Positions 8,385 to 18,035 of a DNA stretch of 31,383 bases are shown here, piece after piece. Source of the stretch: Coptodactyla brooksi (lineage: Eukaryota > Arthropoda > Insecta > Coleoptera > Scarabaeidae). Numbering within the stretch: position 1 is the first letter of the stretch; every line of letters starts with the position of its first letter. The position numbers and the translations under genes were made by a program. The stretch lies in NCBI GenBank assembly GCA_033557675.1, contig JAWQRM010000088.1, forward strand, positions 1 through 31,383, read 5' to 3'. A model generated the notes under the pieces. That model searched no databases. It saw only the letters and a program-made list of their open reading frames with translations, and had not been told where the DNA came from.

Positions 8385-8800
8385 CTCCCGTTTTGGGGGC
8401 GAAAAAAAATTAGGCCACTTCCAACATCATTTTATTGATAAAATATTCAAAAAGATACTAAACAAAGATACTAAATATAGCAGAATTAGTATTTTGTGGG
8501 GAACCTTCTTAAGCCACAGCTCGTCAACGTGCTGGCATGGAGTCCACATAGCGCATGATCATGTCCAATGGAATTTTGACCATTTATCACATATTGCTAC
8601 GAACAAGTCGGCCATTTTTGTGAAGTATCGCGCGTGGACCTTCCTGTCAATGTGATCCCATAAATACTGTATGGGATTCAAATCTGGGCTTTGTGGATGA
8701 TGATAGTTATTCCATTGTCCTTCATCCACGCCTTCGTTGCTTTTGTCGTATGCTTCGGATCATTAATTTCCACAGTTTTCTCTAAACTGTGGATCCCCAA
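8385..8800 (-). pseudogene. Tc1-type transposase, C-terminal fragment with 3' terminus
   Basis: On the minus strand, 8765-8600 gives NDPKHTTKATKAWMKDNGI, then HHPQSPDLNPIQYLWDHIDR and a KVHAR segment. This is the classic Tc1 block (DNDPKHT, WPxQSPDLNPIEHLWDxLxR); the D of NDPKH and the SPDLNPIE box (E now Q) are visible. About 180 bp further is TGGCCTAATTTTTTTTCGCC (8418-8399), which resembles a Tc1 end. The N-terminal half is missing upstream of 8770, where a 9-bp perfect inverted repeat (8770-8778/8784-8792) lies at the break. In an intact element the protein cuts and pastes at TA sites. This copy is truncated and mutated. Confidence 0.75.
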
Positions 8801-8859
8801 CCATTTATTACAGTGTACATTTTATTGTTGAATTGTCCTGTCTGTCTTGTCTAATCTTT

Positions 8860-9015
8860 CTGATCCTGATTTTTATCGCTCCTGATGATGCTTACTTGGT
8901 TAGGATAACGCTCGTCGAGCAGTTCTTTTTCGGTTTTGGTGTGGTGGTAACACTGTTTCACTTTATTACTAAGCCAAATGCTCCAAATCCACAACATTAT
9001 TTTATGTTTCGTTCA
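8860..9015 (+). mobile_element. PLE fragment with decayed hammerhead (8878-8920)
   Basis: Reads GCTC, CTGATGA (intact core box), T, GCTTAC-TTG-GTTAGG (stem II, two mismatches), ATAAC (from GAAAC), GCTC, GTC, GAGC. Stem I GCTC/GAGC pairs perfectly. It is followed by TTTTTCGGTTTTGGTGTGGT and ACTAAGCCAAATGCTCCAAA, tracts shared with 15830-15885 and 25310-25370. The GAAA box is disrupted, so cleavage is unlikely. Confidence 0.6.
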
Positions 9016-10180
9016 TAGTTTGCAGGACAATGCAAGTCAACACACTATTCCGTCTTTAATAGTACATGTTAAGTACATGTATGTGACTCTATTTGTATTA
9101 TGTCAAGTTACAATGGAATTAAGGAACTTATTCAAGAATAACTTCACCTCGAAATATAGAACATTAAGATTTCACGAAAATTTCTGACGTAGATCAGAGA
9201 TTATCGGAAACCGACGAGTTCACGAATTACCTTCCCGCCTAAGATGGAAAGTGTAAGATCTCCGTGCTCACCCAGAAACGAACTTCTGTCGTAAATCAAC
9301 ACGGCGAACTGCAATAAACAGTTAATGTTGCTTCACCTTGTGATCTCTCGAGTTATCGGCGGGCCGCGAGGTGGCGCTAGACGCGGCAGGGGTCGCCAAG
9401 ATAACGCCACCTTCGGCTTAAGGTGGGCTCCACTAAATTTCAAGGATTCGTAAAATATATAAGCAATCTATTATATATGACCCAAGTTGAGCGTAATGAC
9501 TACACTATCGTCTGTAATTTAGGGCCGAAGAAAGGGGTCGGACTGAGGGTGACGTTTCGGGGGTGGCGGCCCGACCACTCCTACTCCTCGTGTAAACTGC
9601 ACTAAATTATAAAGTTATTACGACAGCGGAGATCCTCGAGCTGATAATGTGATGTTGCTTTAATTAATCTGAAATATATCGCGCGTGTAGCAAACCCTGG
9701 AGCTTATCAATACCAATGAATTTGGACTGCTCTCCGTGAGCTTTGTCCACGGCAGAGAATACTGGCTCATTTTCGAGCTCGACGCCGACGCATTTTACCG
9801 ACGCGCCGCCGTTATCTACCGACGTAATTTCATCTTTTTATTACGCTCCCCCAGTTGCTAGGGGTCACTCAGGAGCAACGAGGCAAAAAGGACTAATACA
9901 AGCTAATCAGTGTACCTTTGCCCGTTATACGAGCTAATTACACATGATATGAGCAGGTTTAGCTTCAAGTTAAATATCCTTTTTTCTTTCTTCTAGCAGA
10001 CATTTTAATACTATTGTGGTTAAGTGCTTATTATATAAGAAAAGAAGATTTTAGAACAATAATATAAGACTGTATGAAGTACAGATTATTAAGTTTTTCT
10101 CTTGCTAGCATTTTAAATATCATTTTTACAATAAACCACTAAGAGAATTTACCCGTATTTTTTAAAAGAATGTTTAAAAG
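9016..10180. other. Long GC-richer unique island (core 9190-9940), no gene recognised
   Basis: From about 9190 the composition becomes GC-richer with frequent CG words (CGACGAG, GCGGGCCGCGAGG, GACGCCGACGC) and no transposon motif. Short open frames (9423-9605 and 9743-9937, plus) show no domain. It contains a CTCF-like site at 9364-9380. It looks like ancestral non-repetitive sequence that survived between transposon insertions, possibly regulatory. From about 9940 to 10180 the DNA is AT-rich and featureless. Confidence 0.4.
9364..9380 (+). promoter_or_regulatory. CTCF-like insulator motif
   Basis: CCGCGAGGTGGCGCTAG fits the conserved CTCF recognition core, including the insect form AGGTGGCGC(TA), from established knowledge of the factor. 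A reverse-oriented, one-off variant (AAGGTGGCGTT, read on the minus strand at 9403-9413) lies 23 bp downstream. Binding is inferred. Confidence 0.45.
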
Positions 10181-10408
10181 ATTATGAGGAATGGAAAAAT
10201 TGATGGAGTATATCCATAATTTATTAATAGCGCCCAGCGGTTTAGATTTTGGACGCAATGAATTATTTCCACCACTCAATAGAAACGTCAACCTGCTATG
10301 GCGAGAGCAACAGAGTGTGAATATATAGTAACATTTCACAGAAGAATCTTCAGGAACTTTAATATGCGATAACTTTTCGAAGAAACTGGAACTGGCGCGT
10401 CCACCTAG

Positions 10409-10759
10409 TTGAAGCATTTGCTTCCAATGGGTACAAACGCTGGAAAGAATGAAATTCATACCCTGCCAAAATATCTGGAAAGTTTGTCAATGCAACTTGT
10501 CGAGGAAAAAATGCGCAAACGATCGCTAACTACAGATATTCCAAGAATCATGCACACGCGATTAGAAGAGATTTTGAAAATAAAAGAAAAACGAATGTCA
10601 GAAGCCGCAAAAATTTTTTCTGGACGTTGTTTTCAATGCAGTGTCAAAAAAAAAATGGCAAAACCAGATACACCTGCACTAAATGTAATTTGTTTTTGCA
10701 TGGAACATGGTGTGATGATTTGTAGTATATGTGCCTCAAATAATTCAAGAAACCAGTGA
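10409..10759 (+). pseudogene. piggyBac-type transposase, C-terminal end with cysteine-rich finger
   Basis: From about 10445 the frame reads HTLPKYLESLSMQLVEEKMR, an RRxFLExLSxxLVxP-type helix. Then comes PRIMHTRLEEILKI and a Cys/His cluster CFQC...(22 aa)...CFCMEHGVMICSIC. The order (basic helix, linker, CxxC-type finger at the extreme C-terminus) is that of piggyBac transposases, in which the finger helps bind the element's ends. The frame is open for 116 codons, but the DDE catalytic domain should lie upstream and is not intact there; only a weak CDNFSKKLELA-like piece appears near 10345. The starting ATG is therefore incidental. The 106-codon minus frame 10139-10459 is an antisense shadow. 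Confidence 0.6.
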
Positions 10760-11847
10760 CTGATTTTCTTTATTAAAGACTAAACTATGGTAGTTTGTAA
10801 ATTCGTGCAAAAACCACTAAATTTAACAAGGCTACATAAATTGAAATACAAAAGTCGCGTCAACAGTAAGCTATAATTAAATTGAGTGCACTAATATCGG
10901 GGTATGAGTGACCGAGATATCGGTATAGCCCAGACCAATATAGCTCGAGATAGATCAGTGATCAGATATGGAGATTGCGTTATTATTGTCTTGATGAATA
11001 TAATGCATGCCATGAAATAGGCTCCTTGTCAAGTTGCTCTAACACATTATTATAAGCGACACCATAGCTAGTACTTTTATAAAAAAAATATAATATAGGG
11101 CTAAAGCCGTAGAATTACGATTTCGTTTACAATCACACTTATATTGTGTTATACGTATTGACAATATCTGTAACGTTTAGACATAATATGTCAAAGCACA
11201 TGAAGAAGAAACACTAAAAGTATACCACGCTATTATTGTCTAACTATGATATCTTTTCTTTAAGTTTCATTTCTTTTTTTTTTAATTCTTATATTATAAT
11301 CCTTAAATTGTATGTATGCCATAATCTCCAATGGTAGGCCATAATTATCATGAAGCAGTTTTACATACGTACGTAGAAGGTTCAAAAAGATTATTGTATA
11401 CGTTATCGACAATACTCCTATTATTTTTCTGAATGTTATTATTACTAATTATTATTAATAAACCTTTTGAAACAATTATGTTGTGAGTCATCTGAGAGAC
11501 TTAAAAATAATCTTTAATGCTCTTCTATTTTTTCATTAAGTTGTACAACATTTGTGTCACAACAATTGACAAACTAAGTACATTTTTAGAACAAATTGTG
11601 GGCCGAAGTGAATATACTTCATGAATTTTTGCAAAAGAATATAATTTAAGAACAACATTAGTATCTAACACTTAACTTTGTATTGTTGTTGTAAAAGAGA
11701 ATCGTTGGTGACGTGTTTATTAAAAATCCTCTGGAAATTATTATCATCTAACAAAATTTGTAGTTTTGTTAAATATGTGTTATTGTCTCCCACCGTGAAT
11801 GAATACTCACCATGTGATTAATTCACTATAAGACAAAAATTCCTTAA
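10760..11847. other. AT-rich DNA, nothing recognised
   Basis: No coding motif, no second copy within the window, and only short direct or inverted words. A CG-containing patch at 10895-10945 repeats GATATCGG but shows no larger structure. Confidence 0.5.
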
Positions 11848-12156
11848 TTTCTTTTATTTTATACAATAACCGGTCTAAAGAATCTGTTTTCGTTTGTAAG
11901 ATTATGCAGCACTTATGGCCAAAAACGAAACGCACCTGCAGAAGAACTTAGAGGAATACAGAATGAAACTAAATATAAAAGCGAAAGTGATGAAATGCTA
12001 ATAAGAGAAGGTGAGAAATTGACTCTGCTGTGCTCCGCGAATCAATATTACCCGAAACGGATGTTCAGGTTGTATAACTTTGTCATCTTTCATTATTTGT
12101 TTCCAAGATTTTGTGAATTTGTTTGCTGGTGCCTAAAGTATAATATTGCCAAATAG
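11848..12156 (+). other. Unrecognised open frame, coding-like translation, no early ATG
   Basis: The frame is open for about 102 codons to a TAG at 12154. From 11908 it reads STYGQKRNAPAEELRGIQNE, then a TKYKSESDEMLIREGEKLTL stretch, then CSANQYYPKRMF. The charged, low-repeat composition resembles real protein, in contrast to its AT-rich surroundings. After KRMF the sequence CAGGTTGTAT could be a weak splice donor, and the rest of the frame looks random. It may be a transposase fragment or a host exon; I do not recognise the family. Confidence 0.3.
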
Positions 12157-12455
12157 TTTTTACAATGAATTGTTAAATTTTTCGAACAAGATTGTTACAT
12201 AACGCTAGAATCATTATGATCCAAAACTATTTAAATTTATTTGACTTTATATAATTTTATTTTTAACCTTATTTATATGAAGGCCATAAGTGTATTACAA
12301 CTATATAGCAACCAATAAGATTATGCACTCACACTGGTCGAATATGGAAATCTGCTCATATCTGGGCATGTCTGTGCGTGCATACTAATATAACATATAA
12401 ACAGGGAACGCGGACAGCGCACTTATACAGTGTTGAATAAGCATCATCATAAATA
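12157..12455. other. AT-rich DNA; possible transposase promoter at its end
   Basis: Mostly featureless. TATAAA at 12396-12401 is followed about 30 bp on by ACAGTG, a weak initiator match, just ahead of the piggyBac remnant starting near 12455. Promoter role is inferred only from spacing. Confidence 0.25.
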
Positions 12456-13530
12456 ATAGCAAGGCGATTTCTATCTGATGAAGAAATAGCAGAAATAGAT
12501 GTAAATACATTCGACGATGAAGATACTTACTGAGGGTGAAAATCATACCAGCGATGATATATATATATCACTCATATTACGTTTTGTCGAGAAGGTCTAT
12601 TTTGAAAGAAGTAGAAATTATGTCTAAATTGTACAATGTAGGTGATAATGTTACTGTTGACGAACAACTTGTTAGCTTCAGAGGGCGCTGTCCTTTCAAA
12701 CAGTATATTCCCAGCAAGCCAGCAGAATATGGCATCAAAGTATGGACTCTTTGTGACAGTGGTGGTTCCTACGCCATGAAAGGTCAAGTATACGGGGAAA
12801 TGTCCAGATGAAATACCAGAAATAATCAAGGGATGCGAGTAGTTTGAGATCTAGCACATGAACTCGACGGGCAAAATGTTACATGTAATAATTTTTTTCA
12901 CATCCAAAAAATTAGGGGAATGCTCCTCTAAAGAAAACTTATAATGTGAGGAACGGTTAGAAAAACGAAACCCAAATTTCTCGTGATCACAGTAAGTAGA
13001 GAAGTACATAGCTCTATCTTTTATCTTACCAAAGATACCACAATTGTGTTATATGTGCCTAAAAGAATAAAAACGTTATTCTCATGAGCACAATGCACCG
13101 TGATAAGAAAGTGAATAGCAGGGACAACAAAACGCCATAAATGATACTAGATTATAAAAGAAAAACCAATTGATGGCCTGTTATTTTGTTCTACAATATA
13201 CTTGATGTTAGTGCTTATAATGCATTTGTGTTATGGAGAGATATAAATCCAGATTGGAATAAGAACGTTCTGTGCGAGAGAAGACTATTTCTGGAAGAAT
13301 TGAGCAAACTGATGGTAACTCCCTAAAAAAACCCGAAAACTCAAGATAAACGTGGTGAAGTAGCAGTGCCACCTACATATGGTGCAGCCAGTAAAAATAA
13401 AAGAGCACGATGTAATATGTATCCACCAAAATGTGACAATGAAACAAGTACAACATGTTGTAAGTGAAATAAATATTTGTGTAAGTTTCATATGATGTAT
13501 TATTGTTATTAGTGTAAAGATTGGGCAATA
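12455..13530 (+). pseudogene. piggyBac-type transposase, internally deleted and frameshifted
   Basis: About 12458-12530 reads RRFLSDEEIAEIDVNTFDDE, like piggyBac N-termini. A deletion then joins it to the DDE domain. 12600-12790 reads LYNVGDNVTVDEQLVSFRGR followed by CPFKQYIPSKPAEYGIKVW, the diagnostic box with the first catalytic Asp in TVDEQ. A frameshift follows (GKCPDEIPE), then DLAHELDGQNVTCNNFF, where the second catalytic Asp (normally DNFF or DNWF) is Asn. The third-Asp region is not recognisable. 13265-13320 gives CERRLFLEELSKLMVTP, and 13390-13470 in another frame gives SKNKRARCNMYPPKCDNE with TTCC, the C-terminal Cys-rich finger. The motif order is complete, but at least four lesions kill it. 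Confidence 0.75.
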
Positions 13531-15120
13531 ATTGGATTCACATCAGACTTTATTTGATATTCTCTCTTGTTCTTAGTTTTTTTGTTTTTATGTATTGTAA
13601 TAAAATTACAGTATTTTAATTTCAAGCTACTCTTGACAATCCTCCTGCATACATCGAGTCACTATGACCCGAAGAACTATAAGTATATAGTAAAACTAAG
13701 TACAACAGCAGGGTTAAATAGACAAATTGAAGGCGTAAAATTAGATCTGGTAAATATTTGTAGGTCTTTGTGTGTAGACTATAGATGAAAATTGCATACA
13801 AGAACTTGAGGTCAACAGTTGAATAGAGAACGCGACCAGCGGCTTCAGAATGAACAAAATATTCAGAAGAAGTAAAGAAACTTTAAGATAAGCAAAAACG
13901 TGACCGATTTACAGCCTAATTTTGAAATTTTGTTGTAAATCCTATCTGGTGACAAGTACACAAGAAAGCAGTACAGAGATCAGCGAAATGAAATATTTCG
14001 CAGGAGCTTGGAGCGTCACAAAAATTGACAGCCCCTTAACTACGTTTTCTTCCACTCCTATACTCTAACGTATAATTCATTAGTTTCTGTTTGCCTTCTT
14101 TGATCAACATATTTTTCTAATTATTTCTCTCTCAAAACCTTTGGCCTTTTCGTCTTTCTTTGGTGCTACTATAGCTTTGTGTTTGTATTGCAATAGATAG
14201 CCGTGTAACCTGTTTGGATCATTGCTAATGTGTGGTCTTTCATTTGGAAATGTTGGGTTCAGTGTACCACTATGAGTATTATTCATGACGACGACGAACG
14301 AATCAATAACCTAGAGAACTATTGAAGAACAGTACAGACAATATCTATTTATAGTGGGTAATGCAATAGTGCACCTCCGTGAGACATAAACCCCTCAGAT
14401 AGTGTTCAAGCACATGTTTAATTCACAGACGCGATCCGTTAATACTAAGAGTTATTTAACCAATAACTTCTTTTAAGGTATCTTTTGAAAGGACGCCGTA
14501 CATATAATTTAATCAATTTTATATCGCGGATCAACGGGTCGATGTAAATTTCCAACTTTATGATACCGACATTGCACGATCAGATTCACACGAATAAAAT
14601 ACTATCCGCTATACGTTCATAACCTTAAAACTCCTACACGACCAATAAATTGTCCGATATTATTGTGGGCGAACGTCACATAAGTATTCTACGATTCAAT
14701 CGACCTACAATTTACACAACCCCACGTAAACAAGTAGTCATTTGTGTCACACGGGTAATTTGCATGCGTACACAGGTTCAAGATAGGAAAGTAGGATAGA
14801 CAAGCTCGTCGTTATACTAGCGGACGCCTATAAATAAGGTCAACGCCTAAACCGACGTCTGCAAAAATTGCCTCGAGGCGACTTTGATTCATTTGTAACT
14901 TGTCGGCTGTGGTATTTAAGTGAAAGTCATCAACGGTACGAATAGTTTTCTCAAAACCCCTTAACATTTAACAACGAATTTAAGTACATCTATAAAACGT
15001 TTATAATATTATGATGAAATGTATTTATAATATTATGGTGACTAGATAGACACACGATTAGTAAGTTATAGATTATATTTTAGAGGACTCATTTTTTAAT
15101 GATTTTTAATTACGGAAACG
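13531..15120. other. Unassigned DNA, no gene recognised
   Basis: Short open frames at 13567-13788 (plus) and 14104-14286 (minus) show no family motif. From about 14500 to 14930 the DNA is slightly GC-richer and has TATAAATA at 14829-14836, upstream of GCCTCGAGGC (14870-14879, a perfect palindrome). No transcript can be inferred from this alone. Confidence 0.35.
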
Positions 15121-15124
15121 TTTC

Positions 15125-15648
15125 AGGAATTGATGGTCTATTTATGCTCTAAAATGTCCTCTCTTGATGACGGCATTCCTTCATTTCTGGCCAAGAAATG
15201 CACTGGCTTCATCAGGCATTTCCAGATGCCTGGAAGAACGCATGGGTGTGCCCAGTATTTAAAAAGAGTGTCAAAAGATCGATGTCCTTCACTACAGGCC
15301 AGTCTCATTAATTTCTATATTTGCTAAGGTTATTTAGTCGTTGATTTACCTCCATCTGTATGCCTGTGTGCACCAACATATATCTCCCCAGCAAGGTTTT
15401 ATGTTACGTCTATCAACGGTCCCGCTGAGGTTGTTGATAGATCACGATACACACATCACCATACTTTGTTGGTCAAGTAGGGTGGCTTTCGATTTGGTAA
15501 TTCTACTGTTCAATTTTTCAAATCATATCTGCATGATAGAAGTAGATATGTCTATTACAACGGCTATAGATCGATGGATTACATTACCTCTGGCGTAAAT
15601 GGAGTTGCTGCTTTTGTGAACGATATAGAGTCAAGAAGCAGAACGTTG
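15125..15648 (+). pseudogene. Non-LTR retrotransposon reverse transcriptase (Jockey-like), interrupted
   Basis: In successive frames it reads SLDDGIPSFLAKKCTGF (GPDGIPxxFLKxC motif), AFPDAWKNAWVCPVFKKSVK (FPxxWKxAxVxPxFKxG), ISPQQGFMLRLSTV (SxxQHGFxxGRST), then FFKSYLHDRSRYVYYNGYRS and ITSGV (SYLxxRxQxVxxxG...SGVPQG), and FVNDI (FINDI). These are the ordered blocks of a LINE reverse transcriptase over 520 bp. Frameshifts and stops separate them and the PQGSxLGP part is deleted. The frame ESRSRTL is cut at 15648 by the PLE insertion and may resume at 15925. Confidence 0.7.
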
Positions 15649-15693
15649 TTTAGACGATGTCACTACTGTATCAAAACCGAAAAGTTTATTTTT

Positions 15694-15736
15694 ACTTGAC
15701 ACACGTTTCGCCAACCATGTCGGCATCCTCAGAAGC
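15694..15736 (-). ncRNA. Hammerhead ribozyme with intact core (PLE)
   Basis: The minus strand reads GCTT (stem I), CTGAGGA (CUGANGA core), T, stem II GCCGAC-ATG-GTTGGC (6 bp with one G-U), GAAAC, loop GTGT, GTC (cleavage expected after this C), AAGT (stem I partner, 3 bp plus one G-U). All conserved core bases are present and stem III is the 2-bp AC/GU helix typical of PLE hammerheads. One unusual base (T) sits between the core A9 and stem II. In PLEs these ribozymes cut the RNA at the terminal repeat. With only 3-4 bp in stem I, activity would probably be weak or need dimerisation. Confidence 0.65.
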
Positions 15737-15773
15737 GTTCGAGGCAAATGATCATCATTGATGGAGATCCTAT

Positions 15774-15812
15774 GTGAGGATGCCGACATGGTCGGTGAAA
15801 CGTGCGTCAAGC
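15774..15812 (+). ncRNA. Hammerhead ribozyme, core mutated at C3
   Basis: Reads GTGAGGA (first core C changed to G), T, GCCGAC-ATG-GTCGGT, GAAAC, GTGC, GTC, AAGC. Stem II and the GAAAC and GTC boxes are intact. The upstream stem I strand is not complementary to AAGC. Confidence 0.6.
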
Positions 15813-15924
15813 AAAATAAACTTTTCGGTTTTGGTGTAGTGGTGACAATCCTGCAAACCTTGTTACTAAGCCAAAGGTTCCAAAGTTTTTTCAATCAAGA
15901 AATTTTCAATCAAGCAGAACGTTG

Positions 15925-17129
15925 GCAGAAAGTTCAGGTATCTTTTAATTCATTTGTATATAAGCATGTGTGTTATTATACTTTCTTCGTAAGTAACTCC
16001 TATCCAACGAATGACTACATTATCAATTTGTTTTGTATAAAAATGCCACTTTTAATTTTAGTGGTCAATACTACCCTGTGGTTTAATTCTTTTTTTGTAT
16101 CACATGTACAAGTGCAAGAGTGGGGAGTATTAGGAATTGCTAATTCAGCTACAAATCTAAACCGCAGCGCGCTAGTGATCATCATAAGTATTATATAAAA
16201 ATAATTTGCGTACCCTTCACATTTATCGAACCAAACGGAAAGACGGATGAATTTCATCTCACCAGACTAGCACTCAATTTCGGGTGGGACCTTAAATACA
16301 ATTGTAGAAATAATATTCGATAAATAATAAGTTCATAGCCGCCCTTAATCGTGTTTATTTTCCTCTATTGGTAGATATATTGCACAATATTCGTGTACAG
16401 AAACAATATTTACAGTTTGTTCTTATTCTTTCTTCATCTCACCGATTGATTTGCCAACTTTGTTTTACGTGTACTAACTTTTCCTGTAATCTGTCTAAAG
16501 AGAAAACTAGCACTTATCGGAACAAAAATAGGTAAATATCAAATGAAGAATCTTATCTTACTATACTCTTACCTTTAAATATATTATGCTATTCTGCGAT
16601 AAAAAAATAAAAACAACTTTAAAAGACTACTATTAATACTTTATTTTTTCCTAGATAAATACATTGTATGTATTAGATAAGGATTGGCAGCGATGATGAT
16701 AGGAAAAGATAAAGCAGTAACGATATCAGTTTATGTTCGGAGAGTAAAGTGTGTCATGCCGTTCTTTGCTTGTCACAATGATTAGTCTATAACAGAAAAT
16801 TATAAGTACGATGTTTGTTGGCTTAGTTAAGATGCTTACGTTACTAATAAAAAACAATGCCACATGCACAGTTACTTACTCTCCCCTTTCCCACCAACCT
16901 TCAATTATTTTATCAGTGTGTTTACTTGACCATATTTCAAGACTTGTTTGGCTTAGACTATCTTTCCACATATTCAATATTTTGTCCACACCATAGCCAT
17001 CTCAATATGTCTATCTCAATATTCCTTTCAATATGCCTACTATAGGTTTTGCGTTTTTGGTGGTTCATGTAGTTGCACTAGCTCAAGTAAATATAATTTT
17101 AAAAGTGTGTCATCAAATGGTACTTAATG
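15925..17129. other. AT-rich DNA, nothing firm
   Basis: The first bases may continue the LINE reading frame (AESSGIF), but no motif follows. The rest is AT-rich with only short open frames lacking domains (16015-16257 minus, 16811-17045 plus). Confidence 0.4.
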
Positions 17130-18035
17130 CTGCTGTAACCATGTCTGAATTTCTTTTTTCTTCCTGCTGGTATTAGGTTCTTTATTCTCTAAAGTACTAT
17201 GATAACTGGCTTTTTCTTTCGGTTCATTTCACCATGATAATCTGGGTCTTTAGAAGACCCAGATTATCATGGACCCCAGACCCAGGTGAAATGATAATCC
17301 ATCCATAACGAAACGTTAAAGATGCACCAAGTATGAATCCATTTTCATTCACTGCATGCAAAATAATGTATCTTCTTTCCTCTTGTTTTATTCCTTTAAC
17401 AGATCGGCTATCATTATCCTGCTAGGATCTGTTTGCGGAACCATTTTCAAAAATCCAGGTTTCATCTAAGAACACAAACTGTTCAGGCTGTTGTGATTTC
17501 TTATTTCTTATACGATTTTGTAAGAAGTCTACTCAACTCTACTTAAATTTAAAACCAATGTCCCGCAAGATACCCAACGTTTTACCCAATGTGTTAACCC
17601 CACCACAGTAAATATCGTTGCGTTTTAACACGGACAAGAGTGATTGTCAAGTTATATGCTCCTTATTTCTGTGCATGGTATAAATAGTACTGCGAATTGC
17701 TGTCTGGATAAATGAATCAACGTTCCGTACAGGTTCTCTTTTGGTCCGTTCTTTCTTGAATTACGTAACGTTTGGTTTACTTTTATAGCTTCGGATATGG
17801 AGCTAACCGCATTTAAACTAATGTTCGCAGCATTTCCAACTCTCTACAAATATACAAAGTAAAGGTAATCACCATTCACTATAGAACCGTGAAAACAACA
17901 TACTTCCCGCAAACAACTAACGGTGGAAAAGGACCACCGTTGTCACGTTCTGCTTCAAAATAGCTTATTAACTTAGTAATAAGTTCTTTTGAGTGTCTTG
18001 TTAGCCGCTTAGGAATTTTCTACAATAAATAATGC
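17130..18035 (-). pseudogene. Tc1/mariner-superfamily (IS630-type) transposase, near full length but broken
   Basis: On the minus strand, 18035-17935 gives KIPKRLTRHSKELITKLISY and ERDNGGPFPP, an N-terminal helix domain. After a gap with GT...AG-like ends (about 17929-17848) come RVGNAANISLNAVSSISEA (helix-turn-helix) and REPVRNVDSFIQTAIRSTIY with MHRNKEHIT. Then LKRNDIYCGGVNTLGKTLG and RDIGFKFK follow, then FVFLDETWIFENGSANRS with the first catalytic Asp/Glu in LDETW, and RRYIILHAVNENGFILGAS. The end is scrambled by a palindrome at 17226-17293, after which DYHGEMN and SRKKNSDMV-like pieces appear. The DNASYH box with the second Asp is not seen. Stops and frameshifts occur throughout. The pattern is that of a common insect transposase group with a DETW motif. 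Confidence 0.7.
17226..17293. repeat. Perfect 19-bp snap-back palindrome with nested outer arms
   Basis: CCATGATAATCTGGGTCTT (17232-17250) is followed after only TAG by its exact reverse complement (17254-17272). Outside it, CATTTCACC (17226-17234) is matched by GGTGAAATG (17285-17293) after an inserted GACCCAG-rich stretch. It interrupts transposase coding sequence. Confidence 0.85.

Larger units (their letters stand above)
15636..15924. mobile_element. Head-to-head PLE mini-insertion (15649-15911) with 13-bp target-site duplication
   Basis: AAGCAGAACGTTG is present at 15636-15648 and again at 15912-15924, exactly flanking a 263-bp insert. The insert is two copies of one PLE terminal segment facing away from each other. 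The minus copy runs 15732 down to 15649 and the plus copy 15774 to 15860, about 85% alike by eye, each made of a hammerhead followed by an AATAAACTTTTCGGTTTT tract. The plus copy continues with ACTAAGCCAAAGGTTCCAAA to 15911. The insert contains no coding sequence; the open frame 15758-16198 merely reads through it. Inverted partial terminal repeats are a known arrangement of Penelope elements. Confidence 0.75.

Noticed and set aside
8356..8655. 99-codon plus-strand open frame
   Set aside because: It lies antisense to the Tc1 transposase remnant, whose DPKHT and SPDLNPI motifs are clear on the minus strand.
10139..10459. 106-codon minus-strand open frame
   Set aside because: No domain; it overlaps the piggyBac C-terminal sequence on the opposite strand.
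15758..16198. 146-codon plus-strand open frame containing a DMVGETCVKQNKLFGFG-type peptide
   Set aside because: The peptide is the translation of the PLE hammerhead and the tract after it. The frame crosses an insertion boundary and a target-site duplication, so it is a read-through artefact.
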